Made by a program: the position numbers and the translations under genes. Below the pieces are notes generated by a model, which did no database searches, was not told where the DNA came from, and worked only from the letters and a program-made list of their open reading frames with translations. Of a stretch of 64,000 bases of DNA, positions 21,290 through 32,300 are shown one piece after another. Within the stretch, counting starts at the first letter, position 1, and each line of letters opens with the position of its first letter. Source of the DNA: Ampelocalamus luodianensis. Taxonomy: Eukaryota; Streptophyta; Magnoliopsida; Poales; Poaceae. Where the stretch lies: positions 64,580,256-64,644,255 of the forward strand of contig CM070618.1 in the NCBI GenBank assembly GCA_036346255.1. The letters are read 5' to 3'.

Positions 21290-24200
21290 GCCCGCTTAAT
21301 CCGCTTCGTGGTCTCTTGCGCGTGCGCGGGATCCAGCGGAAGGCGATCGAACACCGGGTGTGACACGACACGAAGATGAGTGCCGGAGCGGAGCATGATA
21401 TAGGTGGGTTTGCTTGAGCTGGCGTTGCTGAAGCTTCCTTTGAAGCAAAGCAAGCAAACGGCCGGCCCGGGAGGTTTCGTGCTGTCCCTGTGCTTGTTTA
21501 ATGGTGGGATTAAGCAATATTGACAGGGAAAGGCTTCTTTTTAGAACTCCCTTTTAATTTTAGGTTTGGTTGCTGTTGCTTTCGGGGATTTAGTGATGTG
21601 TATTTTTATCCCGTTGCGGTTGGTGGGATACCTGTTAGGTATATACGTATTTTTGTGATTACTATAATTTCTAAAATAATAATTGAATCAACAATAGTAT
21701 ATATACTAGGTATATTCGAAACTATGAACAGTAGCATAATCATCAGCTCAAATATATCTATCTCATATATATGCGCTAACAAGGCAAAGCGTAGAACAAG
21801 AACACTACTAATAGAAGTAGCCATCAACATCATCACATGATTTATTTCTAGGAAGTAAGGCTTATTCATATCAAATTATATCACTGCGACTTACAGAGAA
21901 TCACTCCAGGCGAAGGTTGCGGTGAGAGTCCGATCTAAGAAGAAGACGAAGCGGATGATGGAGAAAGTTGTGAGCAGTCGCACGAACGCTTCCCAAAAAC
22001 TTGATTCGCTCCAACCCTTGTAGGATCACAAGAGACACCGGTTTCGAAGACACTGCTCTTCCTACGTCGGTGCACACTAAGGAAGGGATGGAGTAGATGA
22101 GGTTGCGCAGCACAAAAAAACATGTCTATCTATTCTGGTACTGAAATTTCTCTCTATGTTCTGTTCTGATAGGAGAGATCTCTCCTTCATTTAGAATCAA
22201 CAGCCAGCAAAAGAAACTGCCCACGTTACTCTGTTTTAAACGCAGTTAATGACCTCATTGAAATAATGTAATTCAAACTTTTAGTTTCTAATTCGCATGA
22301 ATGGTTTTGAGGTGCAAAAAGAAGCAATAACTCCCCAGCCAATCGGATACGAAATCGTCGGACCATTCATACGCACGTCGCGCGGCAGGCGATGGTGGGG
22401 TTGAGTGAGCGAGCGCGCGTGCGCGTGTTCTTTTTTTCTTGCTTCAACTAGGTATAGCCAACTCCACCTTATATATTGGTTTTTTCATACCTAGACTAAC
22501 AATATGATACTAAATTTCTCATCTTTCATCATATATGAGTGGACCTTTGGGATTTTCATAAGATTTATTAGAATTATATGTAGATCAAGCCTATAAACTC
22601 TAACAATACCTAGGAGGAACTAGGTATCGATTTGGTTAAAAAGAAATATAAATCAAAATCTAAGTCGAAGAAAACTTGAACCTAGATGATAGAACCGAGC
22701 TAGACTTTTCCTTCCCGTCGCGGTTTGGACTTTGGACTAGACCGGCTAGCTCCATATATAAACAAACAGGTGAAGGAGCCAAGGAGGGGTACTGGATATA
22801 GGAACGAGAGGTCGGATCGAGTCAGATCATTCATGGCTACCTGCAATCCATACTTTATGTGAGAAAGTTTTTCTCCTGTTTTTTTTTAGTTTTTCTCCTG
22901 TTTTTTTTTCGTCACTGCCGACCTGTGTTTTTCCATCTAATTCTAACAAAAAGCAGATACTGAGATAGCACATGTAGACGTAGTAGTAGTTTATCAATTG
23001 ATCAAGCTGCATGTCGTGATCTCCTATGTTCTCAACCACTGCAATATTCTGAATTTTATGTCATCTTTTTCTCATGAGGGTTGTACCACTTTTCCATTAT
23101 CTTTGGTAATGGAATCTGGTTTTCCCTGTTTGAAAAAAAATCTTTTTCTCATGAGCTGTGAAACTACTGATTTAATACGTATTCTACATTCTTGTGCAAA
23201 ATCTTGACCGATGATCGTTGTGCCAAAAGAGTGTGCGGTCGAAGTAGCAACAAGCAAAGTAGTGGTGCCTGTATCACCACCTCAATGGATAATACCAGCA
23301 TTGTTACTGCGTTTTTTACCCGGGCACGGACGGCGTATCGGCACGAAAAGGAGAGATGGCCGAATTAAGGCGTTGTCAATTTGGGGATCAATAATTTCTC
23401 TGTTGGATCGAGATCCAAGGCTGCAAAGGCTTCAAATTAAGCACACGCGTCACAGAAGAGTATGGGCCGTGGAAATGTAATGTTTCTGATCATCTACGAT
23501 AGTTTATTTCTTAAATTCTTACTAAGAAGAGAGTACTTAATCTAATAAAAAAAGTGTTTCAATAGATTATTTCTTAAGTTTGTGTCTAAGATTTTAATTG
23601 CTACAAATGTGCATGATTCTTGATGATCAATAATGAAGTAAAACTTTGTAGCCTACATATTTTAGCTCATTTACCATATCAATAATAAAGTCGAACTGCA
23701 CAAATGATCAGATGAATATTTTGCTTTAAGATAGTGGGACCCACAAAACACATTTTAAGATAATAAGTAAGTCTCCAATAGAGTATTTGGTTGTTTTTTG
23801 TGTCTTGATATTAACAATTTGATAGTTTCTTTATCTAGAAACAATCTCACTTTCTCTTTTCATATTCTCTCCTCCACATCACCTAAATGCTAATGTGACA
23901 ACCTCTTAGTAACAACAGATGTGGACTGTTGTAGATGCTCTAAGACGGAAAATATAATGTTGTGAGATCACTTGTGCTTCACATTTCACGGGTCACTTCG
24001 TATCATCGATTGAATTGGGCGCGGGCGCGGGCGCAATGGTGCCTTATCTGATTTTGTTTTCTTCATGTTTTTGTGTAAGTAACCGCTTTATTTGCTTAAA
24101 TAAGAATAAATCCATCCTATCTTCTATTCTTGGAACTGTTTGAAACACACATCTTCTATTCTTATAACTGTTTGGAACACACGAATTTTACGGGAAATAA

Positions 24201-24660
24201 TAGGGCTTCGTCCGTGGATCACGGTTCCACTTAGAGCTTAGGCCTCGACAAATTTCATCTAAACCTTCCAATTTATATTTGGACAATTCATAGAGGAATC
24301 TGTTCGTACTACTAAGTAGTACTAACAAAAATCAAGCTCGGTGAGACCTTAGACCTACCTGTTGGCTGTGTGGTGTGAGCCCTCCCTACTCTCGAAAAAA
24401 AAATCAAGCTCAATAAAATACCATTTGCCATGACGACGACAGGTGAAGCTAGGCTCACAAGTCAGTGACTCAACAAGCAGTACTGTACCAGTGTGTGCTT
24501 ACGCCGTTTGAACTGAGCAGCAGGTGCCGGCGATGCTCTGTTCAATCACCGGCACTCGTAGACATAGCCGATCCTGGCCGTCCATCGCATCAAATCCCCA
24601 CCCCATTCTCCCCTCCTCGAGCGTTTAGGCGCGTTGAGGCCACCACCGCAACCGGCACCC
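21290..24660. other. Intergenic sequence, no gene seen; right end is probable RPC3 upstream/5' UTR
   Basis: Mostly AT-rich, without recognisable domains. A short hairpin ATACCTAG/CTAGGTAT lies at about 22607-22628. 23480-23950 has the look of a MITE remnant (ends with the tgtagatgctctaag motif common in grass MITEs), but I cannot pair its ends. The C/T-rich stretch 24560-24660 resembles a plant 5' UTR and would directly precede the RPC3 start codon if the two transposons at 24664-29378 were removed. Confidence 0.4.
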
Positions 24661-24727
24661 AAAGGCCCTCTTTGTTTAGGTTTAGGTTTTTTGGTTTATA
24701 GTTTAAAGTCAGCTTTTTGGCTTAATC

Positions 24728-24785
24728 AGTTTATAAGTTTTTAACCTTTTAAGCCAAGTTTATAAGTTTTTAACCTTTTAAGCCA
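24728..24785 (+). repeat. 29-bp tandem duplication in transposon end
   Basis: Two exact copies of a 29-bp unit (agtttataagttttta...aagcca) at 24728-24756 and 24757-24785, in the subterminal region of the element. Confidence 0.9.
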
Positions 24786-25084
24786 AACTTTGTTGTTTGG
24801 TAGTCAGACTTTTTGTAAGATGTTGACTTATTGAGTTGTGTGTGAAGGATGAAAGGTCTGAAATACCCTTAATGGTTTAAAGGACCTTGTTAAGCATGTA
24901 TTTAAACTGATTTTTTTCATGGGTTCTCGGGTTCTCACATTGTTACACACTTCATGGTGTCCGGCTAAAACTAGATAGTATTCGTCATCATTCATTGCAA
25001 ATGATTGTCCATACAAGAAGTCTAGCAGCAACATATAAATGGTGCAAAATTTTCTCAAAGCAGGGTACTGTCCTACGACCAAAA

Positions 25085-25717
25085 CTACTCGTCCTCCTGG
25101 CTGTGGAGCCTGGCAAGCTTGTTAGTGACCACAATGTCAAGATGTGCAGCACGCTCAACAATCTCCTTGCGCTTGCGGGTGGAAACGTTGTGAGCAATCT
25201 CAGCACAGTATGTCCTGCTTGCAGAAAATATGGCATAAGCAAAGAGGGGCATTTCAAAAGCTCAAACAAGTAGCATATTAACAGTACATAAGTAGGAGTA
25301 ACGAAACACTAGTATTGCACCCTCACCACATCAATCAGGTAATGTTGGAAAATTATATTTTAAGCTTGCTGAGATGACACTCTTATTACTACGATGACTG
25401 CTACTGTACTCTCTTAGCTTGACTATCCACCCTAGCAGGAGACTACAATGTCTTCCAGGTAAGTGTTGTTGTAAGTCGTAACTAAACTTTCTACTGTAAT
25501 CATCAAGTAAATTCCCAATGTGTGGCATCTTGAACCACCTATGAAGCTTCTATAAGGGAGGAAAGGTAAACTTTCCCTGTTGTGCATCATAAGCAGCTCC
25601 AGCTCAGAGACATTGTGGACAACAAACTTCTTGAACTTGTTGGGAAGGTAGTGCCTTGTCGTCTTGTCAGAACCGTATCCAATGTTGGGCATCAAGGTGC
25701 ATCCCTTGAACTTCCGC
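25085..25717 (-). pseudogene. RPL32: 60S ribosomal protein L32, captured last two coding exons
   Basis: Minus strand. Exon at 25717-25577 follows a TTTCAG acceptor and encodes RRKFKGCTLMPNIGYGSDK, then HYLPNKFKKFVVHNVSELEL and MMHNR. The last exon at 25214-25085 encodes TYCAEIAHNVSTRKRKEIVE through LARLHSQEDE and a stop (25085-25087). Both match plant ribosomal protein L32 closely and keep the exon phase (AG|G split arginine). The intervening intron would begin GGAAAG instead of GT, so the donor is lost. The N-terminal exons are not visible up to the element's right end. The fragment sits inside the transposon 24664-27531, so it is captured cargo rather than the functional gene. Confidence 0.85.
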
Positions 25718-27545
25718 CTGAAACAGTATCAGCGAAAATGAGCCATTTCAACTACACCAACAGAAAATGGCAATGCTACATGAGGTGACTAGATCACTCA
25801 AGAACTAAAAAGTTATGCACAGTTCTCCTTATGGGCTCTCTGCCCTAGAGGTTATATACACACATCTCACGAAGATGGTCATCTCCAGACAAAATATGGG
25901 GAACAAAACATCAGTAGCACAATTTGAATTTACCAAGATATGAATGAACCAGTTATAGGCATTTCTTCCCCATTCCCACAATACATCATTACAGCTTAAG
26001 CAATCTTCAGTTCGATATTTAGCAACAGTTCATCAGTAGAACATAATTTCCCTTCACAATTAAAGAGGGCATTGGTCTGTTGTAAGTCTGTAACTACTGC
26101 TGGAGACTTGGTTATCGTAACCTGAGACAGCGTCCTAAATAAGCAAAACTCCCATTCGATGCACAAACACCACCGTTATGTAAAAAAATGCACATAACAC
26201 CACCACTCACATCGAGCTGACCATCGTTTTTGCTGACGGAAGTTCAGCCACTTGTGTGTGCCACTTGTGTGTGCATCTGAGGTGAAATACAAGAGGGTCA
26301 GATATTCTGGTATGTACTTACAGCAACTACAGAAATTTACAAAGTAATTGGTATCATAAATTTACAATCCTTTGACAACTTATAGTGAGCACTACTTCGA
26401 CTTTATCCCAAGAGTAAAATTACTTTGGTATTCCTTTTCCGGTTCATGAAACAACACTTTGCCACGCAAAGGCGGAAGACTGAATACCTTCAAGAGTTGA
26501 AAAGGTTTCTGTAAGAAATCTATCGCTTCTTCCTTGAGCGACCAAAGAGAGAAACCACTACCAATTCGTAACTAGCGTAGCGGACTAGAAGAAGAAAATC
26601 ACACTTTCCCAAGACTGGATAACACTTTAAACAAGATCGCTCAATACAAAGAAGTAACATAGCTCTCAAGAAACTGATTATGACAAAGTGGTGATTAACA
26701 CGTTCGAGGCTTGTTCTTGACTACTTGTGGTGTCCACATGCACATGCAAGAGCAATGAATAGAATTTGACTCATTTAAATTCTTCACGCAAATAGTAAAA
26801 GGTATGATTCTTAGTAATCCATCCCGAACTCTTAAGAGATTTAAAGCACATGATAATGTTGCGGCACATAAAATAGTTAATCTCGCAACATACCTAGAGA
26901 GGCGGCGTTGGGGAGTGGATGCGACGCGTCGGTGCAGAGAGGCGATGGCGTCGAGAGGCGTGTGTCGGGCGCGGAGGCGGCGCATCGAGATGTACCTCGC
27001 ACGACGTGAAGGCAGAGGAGAAGGCGGCGTCGGAGGCGCAGCAGCGTCGGAGGATGAGTTAGGCAGGAGGCGTGCCGTCCGGAGGGTAGATGGGAGGCGG
27101 CGGCGTTCGGGAGGGGTGACGATGGGGATGGGAGATGGGAGACGGTACCGTTCGGGAGGGGGAGGCTGGAGGCGGCGGCGTTCGGGAGGGGATGGGAGCA
27201 GTAGGCGTCGGGAGGGGAAGGGAGAGCAGGAGGCGTCGGGAGGGGATGGGAGCACCAGGCAGGCGTCGGATTGGGGGAAGGATTCGATGGAAAAAAAAGA
27301 ACGATTTGTATTTATATACGATGACAATTTGAGGGTAATTTTAACAAAGTTTGGTGGCAAACATATATTCTATTCCGTAAAAACCAAAAAAAGTATCTCT
27401 CTCCTGGCTTATGGCTTTTAGGTTTAAATTGGCTTAAATTTATTATAAATCGAACAAAAAAGCACCCCCTTTGTTTAGACTTAGACTTTTTGCTTTTAAA
27501 TCAGACAAAAAAAACCTAAACAAAAAGGGCCAAAACCTCTAGCCG

Positions 27546-27553
27546 CCGGCGAC
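27546..27553. repeat. Target-site duplication of hAT-like element, left
   Basis: CCGGCGAC; 7 of 8 bases match 29379-29386. Confidence 0.7.
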
Positions 27554-29378
27554 CAGGGCCGGAGATGGGCCTTGGGCACCGGCCCGAGGCCAGGAAAAAT
27601 AGTAAGTGGATCCTTTACTATACAAATCTGCATTTTTTCCATATACAGTGGGCCGGCCCGAGACAGAGGTGCGCCACCAGCAGCTGGCCAGCCGAGCGTC
27701 TCTTCTCCTCTCCAGCTCTCCTCACGCCCGCGCCGCCGTAACCCCACCACCTCCTCTCCGCGACTCCGCCCTCTCCGCCGCGTCGCCGCCCCCCAGGCCC
27801 CAGGGTCAGCGCCTCCTGCCCTCCTCAAACCTCAGCCCGGCTCCACTCCTTCCACCCAGAAGCACGCAAGGTCTGCCAATTACTCCATGTTATATGTCTG
27901 CATTGCAATCTTCTACTACCAAAATGAAATTGGTGTACTTGCTTCCCTTCGATTTCTGTCACATTCGATTCTTACGGAAGGGAATTAATGTTTGTGTTCT
28001 TGTCGTTGTTGCTATCTGCGCAGGATTCGGAATTGCCTGAGGGCTGAGACAGCTGTACGCCAAGGACATCACGGCTGTCGACAAGCAGGAGCTCGACGAG
28101 GCTCTTCAGAGGGAGGTATGTATATATCAATATATGCTTCACAAGTCGATATGTATGAGAATTTTATTTAGTGAAATTATGATGTTTCAGTGCCGCGATT
28201 CTACAAACTCTAAATGTTTCAGTATTATTATCAATTTTGCAATCGTTGCTCATTCCTGCCAGCCTGCCATTTGGGAATATTGAAGTTAGGTGTTAGTGTC
28301 ACTCCTCTAATTAACCCAGCCTGTTTGATTTCTCGTTTTATTTTTGTTCTTCCTCAGTCTTCCCTTGCCAGTTATAGTATTCTGAGATTTTCCCATATCC
28401 TGTGAAGAGTTCACTTTGGTTGGAAGTACATTCTTCTATTGATAGAATAGACTAAAATGTGTGGACTCGAGACATTGAACATAACACGCATAAGTCAGCG
28501 GACAGAAAATTCTTGAGTATGTATAGTATTACTAGAGTTCTAGTTCATCTTGACTTTGGTTTTGCACTAAAGGAGCATGATGCCTTTGCATGTATTGCAA
28601 AGGCTATGGTGCTGCGTCAATAGTCTGTATAACTGTTTTATGAGGTGCCGTGGTTGACCTTGCCAGATTCTTGTATTTGGCAAATCAGATTTTTTTTACT
28701 CTTTTTAAAATAAAAGGATCAGAGAAACAGCCTATATTGTGTGATCATAAGTATTTACTGGCAACATGTCCTGAAAGGAAATGTCTAGGACCTCTAGGTA
28801 AATGATTTGGCAATCTTCTAGACTTATGACTTCACCTATTATCTCCATACTCATGATCAAGATTTACGTTTTTCTATCTGGTGAAGTCATTGAGTTTTTA
28901 TACTCATAATACAAACACTAATTCATCCCAACTCTTGTTTTTGAAAAAGTAAAAAACATTTTTTAGCAAAGCTTGGTTAATATAAGATTATCGAGTTCAG
29001 ACATTAAATTGACATGCCAAGATTCAGTCTTTGGCTACCTGTGTTTTGGTTTAGTATGGTTCTCATTTCTACATGCAGAAGGCTGTTGCAGAAGAACCTC
29101 AAGATTTTAGTTTTCATGACAACTATAACGCGTACTGTCTAAACTCTATTTTCCTATGATCATTTTAGTATTTGAATGTTATTTTCTTGCCTAAAAATCT
29201 GCTAAAATCTGGTATCACTTTATTTACTTTCCCTCTATTATGTTCAACCCTTTCGAGAAAAGGTTAGAGAGGGCTGCATTAAGCTGCCATTTGTCTTGTT
29301 TTGTAATAATCATGTTTCGGCTAATTTAGGCCCTTAGTTTTGGGCCCGAGGCCTTGTGAAATCTTGGCTCCGCCACTG
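27554..29378. mobile_element. hAT-like DNA transposon inserted 9 bp upstream of the RPC3 ATG
   Basis: Left end CAGGGCCGGAG (27554) and right end, inverted, CAGTGGCGGAGCC (29378) are imperfect terminal inverted repeats of a type frequent in grasses. A gggccttgggc / ggcccgaggcc region is shared near both ends. Flanks CCGGCGAC (27546-27553) and CCGGTGAC (29379-29386) form an 8-bp target duplication with one mismatch, which fits hAT. No transposase is visible. It carries an exon-intron-exon fragment (to 27870, then 28024-28115). The insertion splits what looks like the 5' UTR of RPC3. Confidence 0.75.
27720..28115 (+). pseudogene. Captured gene fragment inside the hAT-like element (unassigned)
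   Basis: A C-rich exon-like segment ends at 27870 with a GT donor (AAG|GTCTGCC). A second exon-like segment at 28024-28115, after a TGCGCAG acceptor and before a GT donor (GAG|GTATGT), reads DSELPEG and then, after a one-base shift, LRQLYAKDITAVDKQELDEA. This composition is protein-like and differs from the AT-rich surroundings. I do not recognise the family. The frameshift and the position inside a transposon argue that it is a captured fragment. Confidence 0.4.
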
Positions 29379-29386
29379 CCGGTGAC
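29379..29386. repeat. Target-site duplication of hAT-like element, right
   Basis: CCGGTGAC; it lies just before the RPC3 start codon at 29388. Confidence 0.7.
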
Positions 29387-29387
29387 C

Positions 29388-32300
29388 ATGGTGTCGCAGC
29401 ACGGCATCCTCCTCGCCGTCGGCCTCGTCTCCGACCACTTCGGTCCCCTTGTATCTGTAAGGCCACCTATCCGCCTCCTCCCCTCCCGTCATTCCCTGCA
29501 TAATTGCTGTGTGTCTGTGCGTGCGTGCGTGCGTGCGTGCGATGCCCTAACTGCCACTGTCTAATCCCCTCTCGCAGAAGGTGTGCGGGTGCCTTCTCCG
29601 CCACGGAGCACTGCTGCTGCAGGAGATTGTCCGCCGCGTCGAGCTCTCGCCGGGGCAGGTGAAGAACTCCCTCCTCGTCCTCATCCAGCACAACTGCGTC
29701 CAGGCCTTCTCATCCCCCAGAGGCGAGCCCATATGCAGATCCCTTACCTATATGATCTGATTTGATGCCCTACTAGGCCGTGACCCGTTTTTGTGGTTGT
29801 AGGGGCGGGATAAGACGGTGACACACTACTTGGCCATCTTCGACAACGTCCTGCACCGGTTGCGCTTCTCAAAGTTCCTCTCTGTCATCCGTGCGGACAT
29901 TCCAGAGGTCCTTACATGGGTTTGGCTTTAGTTGATGTTTTGTGACTTGCATATTAAAAATCGAAATTGATCCAAACAGCTGCCGCATTTCTCTAAATGC
30001 TGAAATCAATGTGGAGTCGGATGGTACTGTAGGGTTTTTTTTTTCACTTTTGAAATGTGGGTTGTGATTCTGTTTGGTAGATGCATCTTGACCTTGATTA
30101 ATGGTCCATAGTCTAGGACATGGGGCAATTGAGATTTCTCTGAGTATTTCACTAAAGATTATTAACACATGCTAAAACAATCTAGGATATGTGCACAATT
30201 TAATCAGGTTTGGTGTCCTGAGGATATTTTTTTTACCCTTTGATGGCACTGGCAGTGACATTACCGCATTTATAATATTTTAATACTGCAATCATTGTTT
30301 GGCAAATAGCTGGTAGCCAGGTAGCTAATCCTTTCTATCTGGAATTTGGCATTCGACATGATCAAACGACTGTATTGCTGAACATATTCTTCTTACTCCT
30401 TCAAAGAACATGCAGGCTATCTTCTTTTCACTTCTAAACCTTTTTTTTCCTGGGATGCAATATGTCCCATTTCATATCCCTACTCTTTGAGCTTGAGTAT
30501 TCAAATTTTAACCTAATGTTGTATTTGCATCCTCAATCCATCGTTATAACAACCGGTAGAAAACATCATATGTTGTTGTAATGTAGGGTGTAAGTTACCA
30601 TATTGATCCTAAATGTTTAACTTGATTGATTAAGCCTTAGTTTGTTGGTTGTTAAAAAAATGCAAGTTATGATCCCCATCTAATAGTTGGCATGCTATGT
30701 TTGCCACAAAACCTGTTATTTATTTCAGTTCATTCTGGATCAGAAAAAATAAAGTTTATTTCAACTTTATGACCAAAATCTTTCAGTCATCATATCATTT
30801 TGCAGTTTGATGACCTTATGCATGGAGCTTATGTATATTGCAGTCAGAAGCTCTTCTTGAAGGATTACTTCAGAATGGTAGGCTAACATTTGACCAACTT
30901 GTGGGGCGAACAATCTCTAAAGTACCAGAAGGCATGTCCTTTTATTGAAGTTGTTATTGGATCATCCTTGGTTCTTTTTTATGATACTGTTATCTTTCTT
31001 TTTCTTGCCCTAAACATTGATCTTTTTCAATGATCATGACTGTTACTCAAGTTGATTTCCCCCCAATAATGGGCCATTGCATCTTTCAGGCAGCATCCCA
31101 CCAGCAAGGGAAGAAATACGAATGAACTTCAACAAACTCGTCTATGCGCATTATGTGGAACGTTGCCCGAAACCTGAACCTTTTTTTGATCCACTTGTAG
31201 ATGAACAACCTACATCTGCGAGGAGAAGAGTTCCAAAAGTAAGTAAAATGTTTAGTCCCTATTACATTGATTTGTATAGTTTTTTTTTTGCAGTTTTTGT
31301 CATCTAATAAGCCTACTCTCTACTTATTTCTAGTTTCCTTTGTAAACCAATGCATCAGATAATGCATGCAGATATTGTAGAAACTGACTAGACTTTGATT
31401 ACTTTAGTTTTTATAATTAGATCACCTAGTAAAGGGCTAATTTGTTAGCTCAGTGGTTAAGGAATTTCACATCCTGTTTTCATGCCATTGAAAACATATC
31501 TCACTTTTAAGTCGTGACCTATATATTTACTATGTCAAAACTGGTTATTTACTATGATCTTGATGCTTTGATGTATCTCTGTTCTTTCTTCTGTTGATAT
31601 GTTCTGTGTGTAATGATTGTTTGCACGAGCTGACAAATGTATCTTTGGGACAGACTGTTGAGAAGGTTCTTTCACTTGAACAGAAAGTTGTCAATACTGC
31701 AGCTCTTTCTGACGCAGAAAGATTTTCTGAGATCCCATACATCATGGAAGGTGCATCAAATGTAAATGACTGTCCTCATCATGCTGTTACTGGTGCCAAG
31801 GTATTATAGTCTTTTAACTTACTGTCATCATCATGTTGTTACACAATGACTTAATGGTGTTTGTTGTTTCCGCCATCCCATTGTTAAACTAGAAAAAGAA
31901 AAGTGACATATGTAGGTTATTGTTAATGACAATACATTGTCTGAAAGTATTGGTGGGAACTGGCAAATGAAGCAACTATATGAAATATGCTACGTTGGTC
32001 ATCATCTAATTATCTGTGTTGTTACTTCATCAGCGCAAACATGAATCCTTAGAGGTAGATGAAGAGCTCAATTCAACAATTGCAGAGAATGAAGTACTTT
32101 GGCGGGCAAATTTTGAGAAATTCATATTCTGTCTAAAGAAGAAGGTGTGTTGCTGTACTTATAGCATTACTTTAGATAGCTTATTCATGTAGGCGCATGT
32201 CTTCACTTGATTTTTCTTTCCTGCACTGGTGTTTTCATTTTTTTTTCATTGTTTGCAAATGAGAGAAGTACATCCTTGTTTTCGTTTATATAGAATAAAG

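Larger units (their letters stand above)
24664..27531. mobile_element. DNA transposon (PIF/Harbinger- or hAT-like) carrying RPL32 exons
   Basis: Ends GGCCCTCTTTGTTTAGG (24664) and, inverted, GGCCCTTTTTGTTTAGG (27531): 16 of 17 bases match. AAA is present on both outer sides (24661-24663, 27532-27534), a possible 3-bp target duplication as in PIF/Harbinger elements. Subterminal regions also share inverted similarity (aaactttgtt, taaaccta). An inner hairpin at about 27465-27531 looks like a nested second end. No transposase is seen. Internal cargo includes RPL32 exons and a GC-rich segment at 26890-27280 with tandem ggcgttcgggagggga units. The superfamily is uncertain. Confidence 0.65.

Noticed and set aside
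26695..27421. Long open frames on both strands (221 and 205 codons)
   Set aside because: The frames run through a GC-rich tandem-repeat segment of a transposon and are R/P/G-rich on both strands with no domain.
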